Shown: positions 8,069 through 16,915 of the stretch, piece after piece
Position numbering within the stretch: the stretch's first letter is position 1
Layout of the letters: each line of letters opens with the position of its first letter
From: Blastococcus saxobsidens DD2
Lineage (GTDB): Bacteria; Actinomycetota; Actinomycetes; Mycobacteriales; Geodermatophilaceae
Direction of reading: 5' to 3'
NCBI RefSeq assembly: GCF_000284015.1
Contig: NC_016943.1
Span: 1,839,541 to 1,903,540, forward strand
Length of the DNA: 64,000 nucleotides
Position numbers and translations under genes: made by a program
The notes under the pieces: generated by a model
Databases searched by the model: none
What the model saw: only the letters and a program-made list of their open reading frames with translations
What the model was told of the DNA's origin: nothing

Positions 8069-10029
8069 GCGACGCCTGCGGCTGCAGCGACGACGAGACG
8101 ACCTCGGCCGGCAAGGAGGCCGAGGAGCACGAAGCCGAACGGCTCTGGCAGGTCCGGGAACTGCAAGCCGCGGCGGTCGCCGGGGTGCTGCTCGTCGCCA
8201 GCCTGGTCGCCGGAGGCGCCGACCGTCCCGGACTGCAGCTCGGCCTCGAGGTGGCCGCCCTGGCGGTCGGCGCCTGGACCTTCGTCCCGTCCACGCTGCG
8301 CCGGCTGGCGAAGGGCAAGATCGGCGTCGGCACGCTGATGACGATCGCCGCCGTCGGGGCAGTGCTACTCGGCGAGGTCGGCGAGGCCGCGACGCTGGCC
8401 TTCCTGTACTCGATCAGCGAGGGCCTGGAGGAGTACTCGCTGGCCAAGACCCGCCGCGGGCTCCGCGCGCTGCTGTCCCTGGTGCCCGAGCAGGCGACCG
8501 TTCTGCGCGGTGGGGTCGAGCAGGTAGTGGCTCCCGCCGAGCTGCGGGTCGACGACGTCATGGTGGTCAAGCCCGGCGAGCGGATCGCCACCGACGGCGT
8601 CATCGGCAGCGGGCGCACCGCCCTCGACGTCTCGGCGATCACCGGCGAATCGGTGCCGGTGGAGGCCGGGCCGGGCGACGAGGTCTTCGCCGGGTCCATC
8701 AACGGCACCGGTGTGCTCGAGGTGCGGGTCACCACCACCGCCGCCGACAACTCCCTGGCCCGGATCGTGCGGATCGTGGAGGCCGAGCAGTCCCGCAAGG
8801 GCGAGGCCCAGCGCCTCGCCGACCGGATCGCCAAGCCGCTGGTGCCCGGCGTGATGATCGCCGCGGTCGTCATCGCCGGCATCGGCAGCCTGCTCGGCGA
8901 CCCCCTCGTCTGGATCGAGCGCGCCCTCGTCGTGCTCGTCGCAGCCTCTCCCTGCGCTCTGGCCATCTCCGTGCCGGTCACCGTCGTCGCCGCGGTGGGC
9001 GCAGCCAGCCGCCTCGGCGTGCTGGTCAAGGGCGGCGCCGCCCTGGAGGCCCTCGGCGCGATCCGCGGGGTCGCGCTGGACAAGACCGGCACGCTGACCC
9101 GCAACCGGCCCGCGGTGGTGGAGGTCGCCACCGTCCCGGGCGTACCCCGCGAGCAGGTGCTGGACGTCGCCGCGGCGCTGGAGGCCCGCAGCGAGCATCC
9201 CCTTGCCCGGGCGATCCTGGCCTCCGTTCCCGGCGCCGAACTGGCCGACGACGTCGAGGCCGTCGTCGGAGCCGGGCTGGTCGGACGGGTGGCCGGCCGC
9301 CCGGCACGGCTGGGCCGTCCCGGCTGGATCGAGGCCGGCGTACTCGCCGGCGACGTGCAGCGGATGCAGCATGCCGGCGCCACCGCGGTGCTGATCGAGC
9401 TCGACGGGCAGCTCATCGGGGCGGTCGCCGTGCGCGACGAGCTGCGCCCGGAGGCGGCGGAGGTCGTCGCCCGGCTGCGCCGCGACGGCTACACCGTGGC
9501 CATGCTGACCGGCGACAACACCGCCACCGCCACGGCCCTGGCCCGGGAGGTGGGCATCGAGCAGGTGCACGCGGAGCTGCGCCCGGAGGACAAGGCCCGG
9601 CTGGTCGCCGACCTGCGTGGACAGCGGCGCACCGCGATGGTCGGTGACGGCGTCAACGACGCCCCGGCGCTCGCCACCGCCGACCTGGGCATCGCCATGG
9701 GCGCGATGGGCAGCGACGTCGCGATCGAGACCGCCGACGTGGCGCTCATGGGCGAGGACCTGCGGCACCTGCCGGAGGCCTTCAGCCACGCCCGCCGCGC
9801 GCGCCGGATCATGCTGCAGAACGTCGCCCTGTCCCTGGCGATCGTGATCGGTCTGATGCCGCTGGCGCTGTTCGGCGTCCTCGGCCTGGCCGCCGTCGTG
9901 CTCGTGCACGAGGTCGCCGAGGTCTTCGTCATCGCCAACGGCGTGCGCGCCGGCCGGACGAAGCCGCTGGCGCCGGTGTCCATTGCCCCGGCGTCGGCGC
10001 CCGGCGAGTTGACCGGCGCCGTCCGGTGA
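8065..10029 (+). CDS. Heavy-metal P1B-type ATPase (CtpG/Cd-Pb-Zn type)
   Basis: This 654-residue metal exporter has a short N-terminus with Cys-Gly-Cys instead of an HMA domain, then six to eight membrane helices and the ATPase core. TGES, DKTGT (about residue 339), SEHP and GDGVNDAPAL are all present. The sixth-helix motif is Ser-Pro-Cys (about residue 295), not CPC, and the last helix contains His-Glu-Val-Ala-Glu-Val. The set resembles mycobacterial CtpG, which works with a CmtR repressor, so Cd/Pb/Zn or a similar divalent ion is more likely than Cu+. It overlaps the broken ArsR gene upstream and the lspA gene downstream by 4 bp each, so the three form one unit. Confidence 0.92.
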   Translation: MSDACGCSDDETTSAGKEAEEHEAERLWQVRELQAAAVAGVLLVASLVAGGADRPGLQLGLEVAALAVGAWTFVPSTLRRLAKGKIGVGTLMTIAAVGAVLLGEVGEAATLAFLYSISEGLEEYSLAKTRRGLRALLSLVPEQATVLRGGVEQVVAPAELRVDDVMVVKPGERIATDGVIGSGRTALDVSAITGESVPVEAGPGDEVFAGSINGTGVLEVRVTTTAADNSLARIVRIVEAEQSRKGEAQRLADRIAKPLVPGVMIAAVVIAGIGSLLGDPLVWIERALVVLVAASPCALAISVPVTVVAAVGAASRLGVLVKGGAALEALGAIRGVALDKTGTLTRNRPAVVEVATVPGVPREQVLDVAAALEARSEHPLARAILASVPGAELADDVEAVVGAGLVGRVAGRPARLGRPGWIEAGVLAGDVQRMQHAGATAVLIELDGQLIGAVAVRDELRPEAAEVVARLRRDGYTVAMLTGDNTATATALAREVGIEQVHAELRPEDKARLVADLRGQRRTAMVGDGVNDAPALATADLGIAMGAMGSDVAIETADVALMGEDLRHLPEAFSHARRARRIMLQNVALSLAIVIGLMPLALFGVLGLAAVVLVHEVAEVFVIANGVRAGRTKPLAPVSIAPASAPGELTGAVR

Positions 10030-10619
10030 CCGGGGCCGGGGGCTCCGGTCCAGGGCGGGTCCGGCCGGTCCGTCGGCGACTGTGGGCGGCGGCGACCGCG
10101 GCAGCAGTTGCGGCGGTGGACCTCACCGCGAAGGCCTGGGCGCAGAATCATCTGTCGGGGACCGGGGTGGAGCTCGGGCCGGTGGATCTGCGGCTGGGCT
10201 ACAACCCGGGTGTTGCGTTCTCCGTCGGCGCGGAGGCCCCGGCCTGGCTGGTCATCGCCGTCACCGCCGCGATCACCGCCGGCGTGGCCGTGTTCGCGTG
10301 GCGCACGGCTTCCCGGGGGAGCCGCGGCCAGCTGGCTGCGCTGGCCCTCATCCTCGGCGGTGCGGTGGCCAACCTGGCCGACCGCGCCGCGGACGGTGTG
10401 GTCACCGATTACCTGCACACCGGTTGGTGGCCGACGTTCAACCTCGCCGACACGGCGATCGTCACCGGCGGCCTGCTGTTCGCGATCACCACCTGGCGCA
10501 GCGACGAGGGCGAGTCTCGCGCTGCCGCTGGACACGGGACTGAGGGATCGGCCGTCGAGTCAGGGCCGGCGTCCGCCCCACCCAACAGCCCCCGCGGCTC
10601 GACGTCGAGCGGCGAATAA
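10026..10619 (+). CDS. lspA: Lipoprotein signal peptidase (signal peptidase II)
   Basis: This 197-residue membrane aspartyl protease cleaves prolipoproteins before the lipid-modified cysteine. It has four hydrophobic segments and the family boxes: Asp-Leu-Thr-Ala-Lys early on, Tyr-Asn-Pro-Gly-Val-Ala-Phe-Ser, Gly-Gly-Ala-Val-Ala-Asn-Leu-Ala-Asp-Arg with the first catalytic Asp region, and Phe-Asn-Leu-Ala-Asp-Thr-Ala with the second catalytic Asp. GTG 10026 overlaps the ATPase stop (GTGA). A second LspA paired with a Cd/Pb ATPase is known from lead-resistance (pbr) operons. A lipoprotein substrate is available on the island, the DUF305 lipoprotein at 20684. Confidence 0.9.
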   Translation: MTGAGGSGPGRVRPVRRRLWAAATAAAVAAVDLTAKAWAQNHLSGTGVELGPVDLRLGYNPGVAFSVGAEAPAWLVIAVTAAITAGVAVFAWRTASRGSRGQLAALALILGGAVANLADRAADGVVTDYLHTGWWPTFNLADTAIVTGGLLFAITTWRSDEGESRAAAGHGTEGSAVESGPASAPPNSPRGSTSSGE

Positions 10620-10749
10620 GCCGCGCCCGAAAAACGACGGACCCGGGGCCGGCGGCGCAGCCCATACCGAGAAGTCCAAGGCATGGCCAGCACGCCGAGG
10701 ACCTGGAGAAGCTCCTTCACCGTCCTCCAGGGGCTCAACGGACAGCCGG

Positions 10750-11742
10750 CTACGAGACCACGAGCATGAACCCGACCACTGCGATGTAGACCACAACGGC
10801 CGCCCCGAAGACGAGTACGTCCCGAAAGAGCAGGGAGTACTGATCACCCAGCTTGTGGCGCCGGCTGAGGACGGCGAACAGGATGGGCATGAGTGCGACG
10901 AAGCCCATGACGACGAGGACGATCGGATAGTTGTCCACGGACACGCCGACGATCGCGAGCGGGAGCACAGCGAGCGTGAAGGTCATGGCGTGGTCCGCGA
11001 ACACGCTGGTGACTCCACTGGTCACCTGACCGCTGCGGACCACCGACCAGGTGGTGAACACCTGCGGCAGCGCGGTCATGAATGCCGTGATGAAGAGACC
11101 GCTGACCAGGGGCTGCAGCCCGAGGGTGGACCCGATCTGCCGCGTTCCGGTCACCAGGATGTAGGAGCCCACCGCGAGGACGGCAACGCCGGCGACCGCG
11201 CGCAGCGTTTGCTTCGTCGACCAGGAGACCTCGCCACGCTGACCGCCACGCCCGCGTAGCAGGGCCTGGGTGAGGAAGGCGACGTACACCAGAACCGCGA
11301 TGACGCCATCGATGAGCTGCAGGCCCCGCCACGGAGCGGGCAGGACCAGCAGCGCAAATACGGCCACGGTGGCCAGGTAGGGCAGGGCGTCGACGAGCAC
11401 CGAGTCCTTCTCCACCGTCAGGCCGCCCGACTGAGCATCTCTGTCCTGGTCGCGGCGGTTCTTTCGGCTGGCAGCGAAGGCGACTGCCACGGTGATCGGA
11501 ATAGAGACGACCGTCGAACCGAGCATGCTGCCCAAGCCGATCGAGGCGGTCCCGGTCACGGCGCTCACGGTGTTGATCCCGACATCGGGGCTGGCGCTGC
11601 CCAGGGCGACGAGCGGCCCACCGGCCGCGCCGGTGAAGCCATACCGGCGGCGCACTGCCTTGAGTGGCGCAGCAAGCTGCTCGGCGCCCCATCGCGTGGC
11701 GAATGCAGCGACGATCAACCCGGGCACCCAAAGCCAGACCAC
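10750..11742 (-). CDS. Sodium/calcium exchanger-like cation antiporter
   Basis: The 330-residue protein has about ten membrane helices in two halves, the CaCA superfamily plan. The first alpha repeat reads Gly-Ser-Ala-Ser-Pro-Asp-Val-Gly-Ile-Asn, followed by Gly-Ser-Met-Leu-Gly-Ser-Thr. The second contains Ala-Leu-Pro-Gln-Val-Phe-Thr-Thr. Canonical exchangers have Pro-Glu at both sites; here they are Pro-Asp and Pro-Gln, so ion choice may differ. A charged loop between the halves (about residues 90-115) is rich in Arg and Asp. The GTG start at 11742 has GGAGAC upstream. It converges with lspA, 130 bp away. Its presence in a metal-resistance island suggests cation efflux, by inference. Confidence 0.75.
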   Translation of the reverse strand: MVWLWVPGLIVAAFATRWGAEQLAAPLKAVRRRYGFTGAAGGPLVALGSASPDVGINTVSAVTGTASIGLGSMLGSTVVSIPITVAVAFAASRKNRRDQDRDAQSGGLTVEKDSVLVDALPYLATVAVFALLVLPAPWRGLQLIDGVIAVLVYVAFLTQALLRGRGGQRGEVSWSTKQTLRAVAGVAVLAVGSYILVTGTRQIGSTLGLQPLVSGLFITAFMTALPQVFTTWSVVRSGQVTSGVTSVFADHAMTFTLAVLPLAIVGVSVDNYPIVLVVMGFVALMPILFAVLSRRHKLGDQYSLLFRDVLVFGAAVVVYIAVVGFMLVVS

Positions 11743-12237
11743 TTTGTCTCCGTTCGTTGTCCCACCAGGGGCGGACCATCAGCTGCTACGAGGCGTCACG
11801 GTCGACGCAAGGCGGGTGAAGGCGTGGCGATTGGTGACCCGCGCCGACCAGCGGTCGTCGCAACACCCGGGTCGCTGATTCGGAGAGCCAATTTTCATGG
11901 TGTGACCCGGGCGCCGGTGATGTGGCTCGTGGCTGACGCCTGCAGGACAATGCCGACCTGCCGCTGCCCACGCGGGGTGCTCTCCCACCGGCCAGTCCGA
12001 CCTTTGCAGCCTTCAACAGCCGCGCGAGCGCGTCATGGCCATCCGCGGTCTCATCAATTCCGGTTCGGGGAGGTTGATGACTGCCACACCGTCGGCCACG
12101 CCGGATGGACGCCCAGCGAGTACAGCCGACCGCCGTCGTTGCCGGCGACTGCCCCGGCCGAGGTTCGCGACCCCGTTCTCCATGGTTCCCGCCCAGGGAG
12201 CCGGCCTTGCGGCGCCTTCATGATCCTGCGGTGGCGC
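11743..12237. other. Gene-free stretch of about 0.5 kb
   Basis: I see no gene with a plausible start, ribosome site or recognisable protein here; open frames are long only because of high GC. It must hold the promoter of the antiporter gene that begins at 11742 on the minus strand. Confidence 0.4.
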
Positions 12238-12594
12238 TCAGCCTTCTCCAACCGCAGAAGTGCCGAACATCAGGGTCCGCCGGCCGATGTCGTACTGCAC
12301 ATGTTTTCTCGACGACAGCAGGTCCTGCAGAACATCAGCGTCATCGGCGTCCACGGTGAGGACCTCCTCCCAGGCTCCCGGGTCGAGCACCAGCTGCAAT
12401 GTGAACACGCCCTCCTCGCCCGGCTCCTGCGCGACCCAGGAAAACTGGTAGTGGCTGACCTGACGGACCCGGATGCTGTCGTCGGTCACCGGCTGTCGCA
12501 CCAACGGCGGCTGCGGGACCTGACCCTGCTGCCCGCTCTCCTGCTGCGGGGACTGGCCCTGCTGTACGGACGGCGACTGTGGCGACTCGCTCAT
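12238..12594 (-). CDS. Hypothetical protein with Gln-rich N-terminus
   Basis: I do not recognise this 118-residue protein. Its first 35 residues are a low-complexity Gln/Pro/Ser stretch, and the rest looks like a small compact domain with several aromatic and acidic residues (Ser-His-Tyr-Gln-Phe-Ser-Trp, then Leu-Val-Leu-Asp-Pro-Gly). There is no signal peptide or membrane helix. ATG 12594 was chosen over an upstream in-frame start at 12750 because GAGGAG lies just before it. It stands alone between two gene-free stretches. No function is proposed. Confidence 0.6.
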   Translation of the reverse strand: MSESPQSPSVQQGQSPQQESGQQGQVPQPPLVRQPVTDDSIRVRQVSHYQFSWVAQEPGEEGVFTLQLVLDPGAWEEVLTVDADDADVLQDLLSSRKHVQYDIGRRTLMFGTSAVGEG

Positions 12595-12917
12595 CGGTTC
12601 TCCTCGGTTGTACGGGTCGAAGTTCCGGACGGTGCTACCAGAGCCGTAGGCGTGAGATCGGTGGGACAAACCTTGCCGTGGAAGTCCGTCTCCGAACCTC
12701 ACAAGGTGGACGGAGGACGCGGCTCGTGGGTCGGCGCGGTGGAGTTTCACCGCACGTGGGGGCGTAGTCCTGCAGGACGGCGCCGCTACGTGGCCGGGTG
12801 AGATCGTGCCGCCGAGGCAGCCGGTAGCGATCCCGCCCGAGTTTCAGCTATGGCCCGCCCGCCAGGGGGCGATCGCCCGCGACGGCTGACAGACCGAGCG
12901 GTTGTCGGCATGGACCC
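12595..12917. other. Gene-free stretch before nadE end
   Basis: No supported gene. It separates the 3' end of nadE from the start of the hypothetical gene at 12594 and probably contains that gene's promoter. Nothing else recognised. Confidence 0.35.
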
Positions 12918-13766
12918 TCAACCCGCGCAGCCTGGCGGCCGCGGCGGTGGAACGAGCGGCCCGCTCCGTTTGTGGGCGGTGGCGGTGTAGTGGCGTGTCA
13001 TCGCTGCGTGGACCTCTGGGCTGACCGGTAGCCCTTCGAGGAAGTCGTCGATCTCGGCATAGCGGAGGCCGAGGACCTCCTCGTCGGGCAGCTGGGGACG
13101 CTGGGACTCCAGGTCAGCGGTGGGAACCTTCGTGATGATGCGCGCAGGCACACCCAGGTGTTCGGCGAGAGCCCGTACCCGGCGCTTGGTCAGCCCGGCG
13201 AGCGGATTGGCGTCAACTCCGCCGTCTCCGAACTTGGTGAAGAAGCCGGTGACGGCCTCGGCGGCGTGGTCGGTGCCGATCACCAGGCCGTCGAGCGCCG
13301 CGGCGATGGCGTACTGGGCGACCATGCGCTGGCGTGCCTTGATGTTGCCCAGGGCATGGTCCTCTTTCTCGGCGGAAGGAAACCGCAGTCCCGCCGCCGA
13401 CAGGCTGACCAGGGCAGCATCGCTGGCCGGCTGGATGTCGACGGTGAAGAGGCAATCGGGTTCGATGGTGTCGAGGACCAGCCGGGCGTCTGCGTCGTCC
13501 TGCTGCTGTCCGTACGGAAGACGCACCGCCGCCAGCGCGGCCGATCCGGCTGGGCGACGGCGGACGGCTCGGCGACAGAGCATGCCGACCGTCGCCGAAT
13601 CGACGCCACCGCTGATGCCCAGCACAAGGGTGCGCAGACCGGTCGCGGTCAGCAGCTCGGCCAGGAATTGGCTGCGGCGGTCCGCTTCCTCGGCCACATC
13701 GAACTCGAGGCGCACTCCGAGTTCTCGGGCGATGCGTCGCTGGGCATCCGTCGCGTCGTCGGTCAC
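12918..13766 (-). CDS. nadE: NAD(+) synthetase, ammonia-dependent type
   Basis: The enzyme amidates nicotinic acid adenine dinucleotide to NAD using ATP and ammonia. The 282-residue sequence has the N-type ATP pyrophosphatase loop Ser-Gly-Gly-Val-Asp-Ser, then Gly-Asn-Ile-Lys-Ala-Arg-Gln-Arg-Met and Gly-Thr-Asp-His-Ala-Ala-Glu followed by Lys-Phe-Gly-Asp-Gly-Gly-Val-Asp, all typical of NadE. There is no glutaminase domain, so it uses free ammonia. GTG 13766 has GAAGGG at a suitable distance. It lies about 95 bp downstream of the unknown gene at 13862 on the same strand and may share its message. A copy on the island may be extra to a chromosomal one. Confidence 0.93.
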   Translation of the reverse strand: MTDDATDAQRRIARELGVRLEFDVAEEADRRSQFLAELLTATGLRTLVLGISGGVDSATVGMLCRRAVRRRPAGSAALAAVRLPYGQQQDDADARLVLDTIEPDCLFTVDIQPASDAALVSLSAAGLRFPSAEKEDHALGNIKARQRMVAQYAIAAALDGLVIGTDHAAEAVTGFFTKFGDGGVDANPLAGLTKRRVRALAEHLGVPARIITKVPTADLESQRPQLPDEEVLGLRYAEIDDFLEGLPVSPEVHAAMTRHYTATAHKRSGPLVPPPRPPGCAG

Positions 13767-13861
13767 GCGGTAATCCCTTCTGCAAGTGGAATGAGCCCGG
13801 TCGCCGGGATCGCTGCAACCCAACCCGGCTGCGACCGGCGGTTGTCGGCCAGGTTCGGCCG

Positions 13862-15238
13862 TCACGGACCGGCGGGATCGCCGTCCGGACGCGCTACTGC
13901 CATAGGAGGCGCGGCTTCGAGCCCGGTGAGCATGTCTGCCACGCCCAGTGGCGGCCACGAAGCGGCGGCCGTCGGCAGCGACCGGAGCGCGGACGTGTAG
14001 CGGACGAAGGCGGTGAAGTCGGCGGGAAAGGCGTCGGCGTCGACGCCGAGCAGCCGTCCGCGTCGCTGCGCACGCCCGGCCAGGGCTTCCCATGACCGGG
14101 CGTCGACCTGTCCGCGCGATGGAACGCCGTTGCTGAACAGCAGGATGTCGACGTCTTCGTAGGTTGCGCGGTCGAGATACTCGGCGAGGTCCGCCGCGGC
14201 GCTGCGCACCGGGAAGAAGGTCCAGAACGGTACCGAGGCCGTGGTGAGGGTCCGCCAGGGATCGTGCACGATGAAGGAGCTCACCAGCAGCCGCTGCGCC
14301 GGCTGCCCCCGCTGCCGCAGCCAGTCGCGGAAGATGTCGGCGACCCCCGCCGCAGGGTCCTGCGGGTGGCCGTAGCTCACCTCGACCACCGGATGCCCGT
14401 TCCGCGTCGCCCAACCGCGGATAGCCTCACCGAGCGCCTCGGCGAACCCCCACTCGGCCTCGGCGGCGACCTCATCGGTGCCGGGCGCCCCGGGCTCGGC
14501 CGAATACTCCTCGGCGGACATGCCGCCCTGCGCGCCGTACTGGAAGACGTGCCGCGGTCCCACCCGGGTGACCGGCCACGAGGACCGGTCACGCACGACG
14601 ATCACCGGCGCGCCCGGCTCCAGCGTCTCGGCCAGAAAGGCCTGGTACGCCTGCGGAAGGACATGCCACTTCACCCGGAAGTACGCCATCTGGGAGGCGC
14701 TGAGCGCGTCCTGGTTCGCGTCGTGCATGTGGTGCAACTCGATCGTCGGGTTGCCTTCCAACAGCGCCGGCGCGTGCCGGGCGCCGAAATCGAGCGCCGC
14801 GGCGGCGTCGCGCGGATCGGCCCGGGGCCTGCGGACGGGCACGAGCAGGGTCTGTGGGAGCCAGGGCAGGCCGGCGGCGGCCGCCAAGTGGGCCAGCGCC
14901 CCGTTGGACGAGCCGAGCAGCACGCCCGGATAGCGGCGCGCCGGATAGTGCGCGGTGATCCACGCCGCGACCCGCTCGAGGTCGACCTGGTCGAGTCGGT
15001 CGGGCGGAACACCTTCCTGACCGCTGGCGATCGCGTAGACCCGGCGGCGCAGGCTCAACGGCAGTAGCGCGCTGGCGCGCACCAGCGGGACCTTGAGGCT
15101 GGACTGCCCGAGGTAGGGAAAGTCTCGTCCGTCGAGGGCTCGTGCCAGAGCCGTCAGGAAAGCGCTGGAGGAGTCGAAGGAGGCGATGGCCTTCTCCGGC
15201 GGTACGCCGGTCACCGGAGACCCCGGTAGCAGGCACAC
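13862..15238 (-). CDS. Unrecognised 458-residue cytoplasmic protein
   Basis: I cannot assign this protein. It is long, soluble and lacks a signal peptide. Near residue 110 it has Leu-Leu-Gly-Ser-Ser-Asn-Gly-Ala-Leu-Ala-His, reminiscent of a nucleophile elbow (Gly-x-Ser-x-Gly). Further on come a His-His-Met-His-Asp-Ala-Asn cluster and several Trp/Phe-rich segments. The start is uncertain: GTG 15238 has no good ribosome site and GTG 15214 is an alternative. It precedes nadE and follows an alpha/beta hydrolase on the same strand, so the three may be cotranscribed. A role linked to NAD or ester chemistry would be speculation. Confidence 0.7.
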   Translation of the reverse strand: MCLLPGSPVTGVPPEKAIASFDSSSAFLTALARALDGRDFPYLGQSSLKVPLVRASALLPLSLRRRVYAIASGQEGVPPDRLDQVDLERVAAWITAHYPARRYPGVLLGSSNGALAHLAAAAGLPWLPQTLLVPVRRPRADPRDAAAALDFGARHAPALLEGNPTIELHHMHDANQDALSASQMAYFRVKWHVLPQAYQAFLAETLEPGAPVIVVRDRSSWPVTRVGPRHVFQYGAQGGMSAEEYSAEPGAPGTDEVAAEAEWGFAEALGEAIRGWATRNGHPVVEVSYGHPQDPAAGVADIFRDWLRQRGQPAQRLLVSSFIVHDPWRTLTTASVPFWTFFPVRSAAADLAEYLDRATYEDVDILLFSNGVPSRGQVDARSWEALAGRAQRRGRLLGVDADAFPADFTAFVRYTSALRSLPTAAASWPPLGVADMLTGLEAAPPMAVARPDGDPAGP

Positions 15239-15337
15239 GCGTCGCCGGCTCCACCACGGTTGCCGGTCACCGCCTGCGGGCTGCCCTGTGGCGCGGTTGC
15301 GCGTCTCATCGTTTCTTGGCTCCGTTCCTGACGCAAT

Positions 15338-16120
15338 TCAGGAGACCGCTGAGGAGGCTCGAGTGGCGAGACGGTGCAGCGGGTCTGACCACGCGTGCGG
15401 ATCGAGCCAGACGAAGGCGTGCGCGCCGGGCACCGTGACGTGATCGCCGTTCGGCGTGGAGCCGGCCAGGTCCCGCATCCAGCGCTCGGTGCTGAGCCGG
15501 TCCTGCTCGCCGCGGATGGCCAACACCGGCACGTGCAGGCGCGTGACCTGCTCCTCGAGCCGGTCGGCGAGATGGACCCTGATCAGGTGAACGATCCCGC
15601 GCGGTCGGGCGCGCTTCCACTCCGGGATGTGGTTGGCCTCCAGGCCGGGCGAGGGCGCTCGCGCGTCCAGGCGCCAGCGAAACAGCAACCTGGGCAGGGA
15701 CCGCGCCATCGGGTCGACGGTGGGGCTGACCAAGCCGACGGCGGCCACCCGCTCAGGGCACAGCACCCCGGTCCACGCCGCCACCTGCGTGCCACTCGAA
15801 TGTCCCACGACCACGGCGCGGTCGAGCCCCGCGGCCTCGAGCCAGTGCGCGACAGTGTCCGCGTAGCCGCGAACGTCCAGGTAGCGCGTCGGCTCGCCGC
15901 TGCCGGCGTAGCCGGGCAGGTCGAGCAGGTGTACTTCCGTCCAGTCGCCGAGGACGGCACAGGCCGGAAGTAGATGGTCGGAGACCGCCATGCCCTGCAC
16001 GACGACGACTGGGAGGACGCCGGGAGACCGATGGCCCAGCACCCGCGTGCGGATGCGCCCCTCGGGCACGTCGGTGTAGCGGAGCAGCATCTCTCGCGGC
16101 AGCGGGGGAGGGGTCGGCAT
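15338..16120 (-). CDS. Alpha/beta hydrolase
   Basis: The 260-residue protein has the alpha/beta-hydrolase layout: an early Val-Val-Val-Gln-Gly-Met oxyanion strand, Leu-Asp-Leu-Pro-Gly-Tyr, the nucleophile elbow Gly-His-Ser-Ser-Gly (serine near residue 114), an acid in Arg-Gly-Glu-Gln-Asp and the final His in Pro-Gly-Ala-His-Ala. The catalytic triad looks complete, but the substrate cannot be read from sequence. ATG 16120 is preceded by TAGGA. It is followed about 100 bp downstream by the unknown gene at 15238, possibly in one operon. Confidence 0.88.
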   Translation of the reverse strand: MPTPPPLPREMLLRYTDVPEGRIRTRVLGHRSPGVLPVVVVQGMAVSDHLLPACAVLGDWTEVHLLDLPGYAGSGEPTRYLDVRGYADTVAHWLEAAGLDRAVVVGHSSGTQVAAWTGVLCPERVAAVGLVSPTVDPMARSLPRLLFRWRLDARAPSPGLEANHIPEWKRARPRGIVHLIRVHLADRLEEQVTRLHVPVLAIRGEQDRLSTERWMRDLAGSTPNGDHVTVPGAHAFVWLDPHAWSDPLHRLATRASSAVS

Positions 16121-16437
16121 GCGCCGGTCCTACCCGGCAATCTCGGAGACGGGCGCGCATGACACCTGTCGGCTGTGGCGAGATCGACACGCGGTCGGCG
16201 ACGGGGCGGGGCTGGCCCAGGACACCAGCCGGCGGGGCTTGCCACGCCACCGGTTAGCGTCCGCCCGGAGACGTGCGGGGCGCGGTCCGATCTCCACGTT
16301 GCCGCGATGGTCTCGCTGGGCGATCGACGAGAGGCCAGCTGCGAACCGTCTCGATGCCGGCAACCCGTCCGACACGCCTGCCCGGCGACTGTGCCCGCTC
16401 GGCCAGCCCCGGGGCGGCGTGCTGGCGGACGGCACTG
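16121..16437. other. Gene-free stretch between hydrolase and CmtR-like gene
   Basis: No gene supported. It includes the likely promoter of the hydrolase gene at 16120 and the 3' end of the ArsR transcript. Nothing else recognised. Confidence 0.35.
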
Positions 16438-16833
16438 TCATTCCCCGCGCTCGGTGCGGGCGGCGGAGCCGTGGTTGGGGCAGAGGTCGACGGCGTCGCC
16501 GGTCTCGGCGAGCAGCCGCTCTGCGGCGGCCAGCAGCTCCATCAACCGCGGCTCGGCCGCGAGAGAGAACATCGACGCGCGGCCCTGGGGTCGGGAGGTG
16601 ACCAGTCCACAGTCGCGTAGGCAGGCCAGATGCGCGGAGACGGTGGACTGGGCCAAGCCCAGGTGCGTCGTCAGGTCCACGACCCGGTGTTCGCCGACGG
16701 CCAGATGGCGCAGGATCGCCAGCCGGGTCGGGTCGGACAGGCTGTGGAACAGGGACGCCGCCGGGGACAGCGCCTGCGCCTCGTTGACCGTCGGCGGCGA
16801 CGCGTCAACATTGCTGCGCGCTTTCATCGTCAC
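16438..16833 (-). CDS. ArsR/SmtB metal sensor, CmtR-like (Cd/Pb)
   Basis: This 131-residue winged-helix repressor has the ArsR fold (Leu-Ser-Asp-Pro-Thr-Arg, then the recognition helix Gln-Ser-Thr-Val-Ser-Ala-His). Two cysteines four residues apart lie in the recognition region (His-Leu-Ala-Cys-Leu-Arg-Asp-Cys), with a third near the C-terminus (Asp-Leu-Cys-Pro). In M. tuberculosis CmtR the equivalent Cys57, Cys61 and Cys102 bind Cd2+ or Pb2+ and release DNA, so the same ligand set is likely. GTG 16833 appears leaderless. Unlike CmtR it is not next to an ATPase. Its frameshifted paralogue at 7656 is, so this copy could regulate that ATPase in trans (inference). Confidence 0.88.
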   Translation of the reverse strand: MTMKARSNVDASPPTVNEAQALSPAASLFHSLSDPTRLAILRHLAVGEHRVVDLTTHLGLAQSTVSAHLACLRDCGLVTSRPQGRASMFSLAAEPRLMELLAAAERLLAETGDAVDLCPNHGSAARTERGE

Positions 16834-16839
16834 AGAGCG

Positions 16840-16869
16840 ATGTTAGGTGCTGCCCGGGGCCGGTGGCAA
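16840..16869 (-). promoter_or_regulatory. Leaderless promoter of the CmtR-like gene
   Basis: Read on the minus strand, TTGCCA (16869-16864) and TAACAT (16845-16840) are 18 bp apart, and the GTG start at 16833 follows the -10 box by 6 bp. This mirrors the promoter of the paralogue at 7622-7649. Confidence 0.5.
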
Positions 16870-16915
16870 CCGGGTCGCCAACGCCTGACCCGCGGGGTGC
16901 AGTTCGGCAACCGGT

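Noticed and set aside
7617-9416. Long minus-strand open frame (599 codons) over the second ATPase
   Set aside because: Ser/Thr/Arg-rich composition typical of the reverse frame of a high-GC gene; the plus strand carries a complete P-type ATPase.
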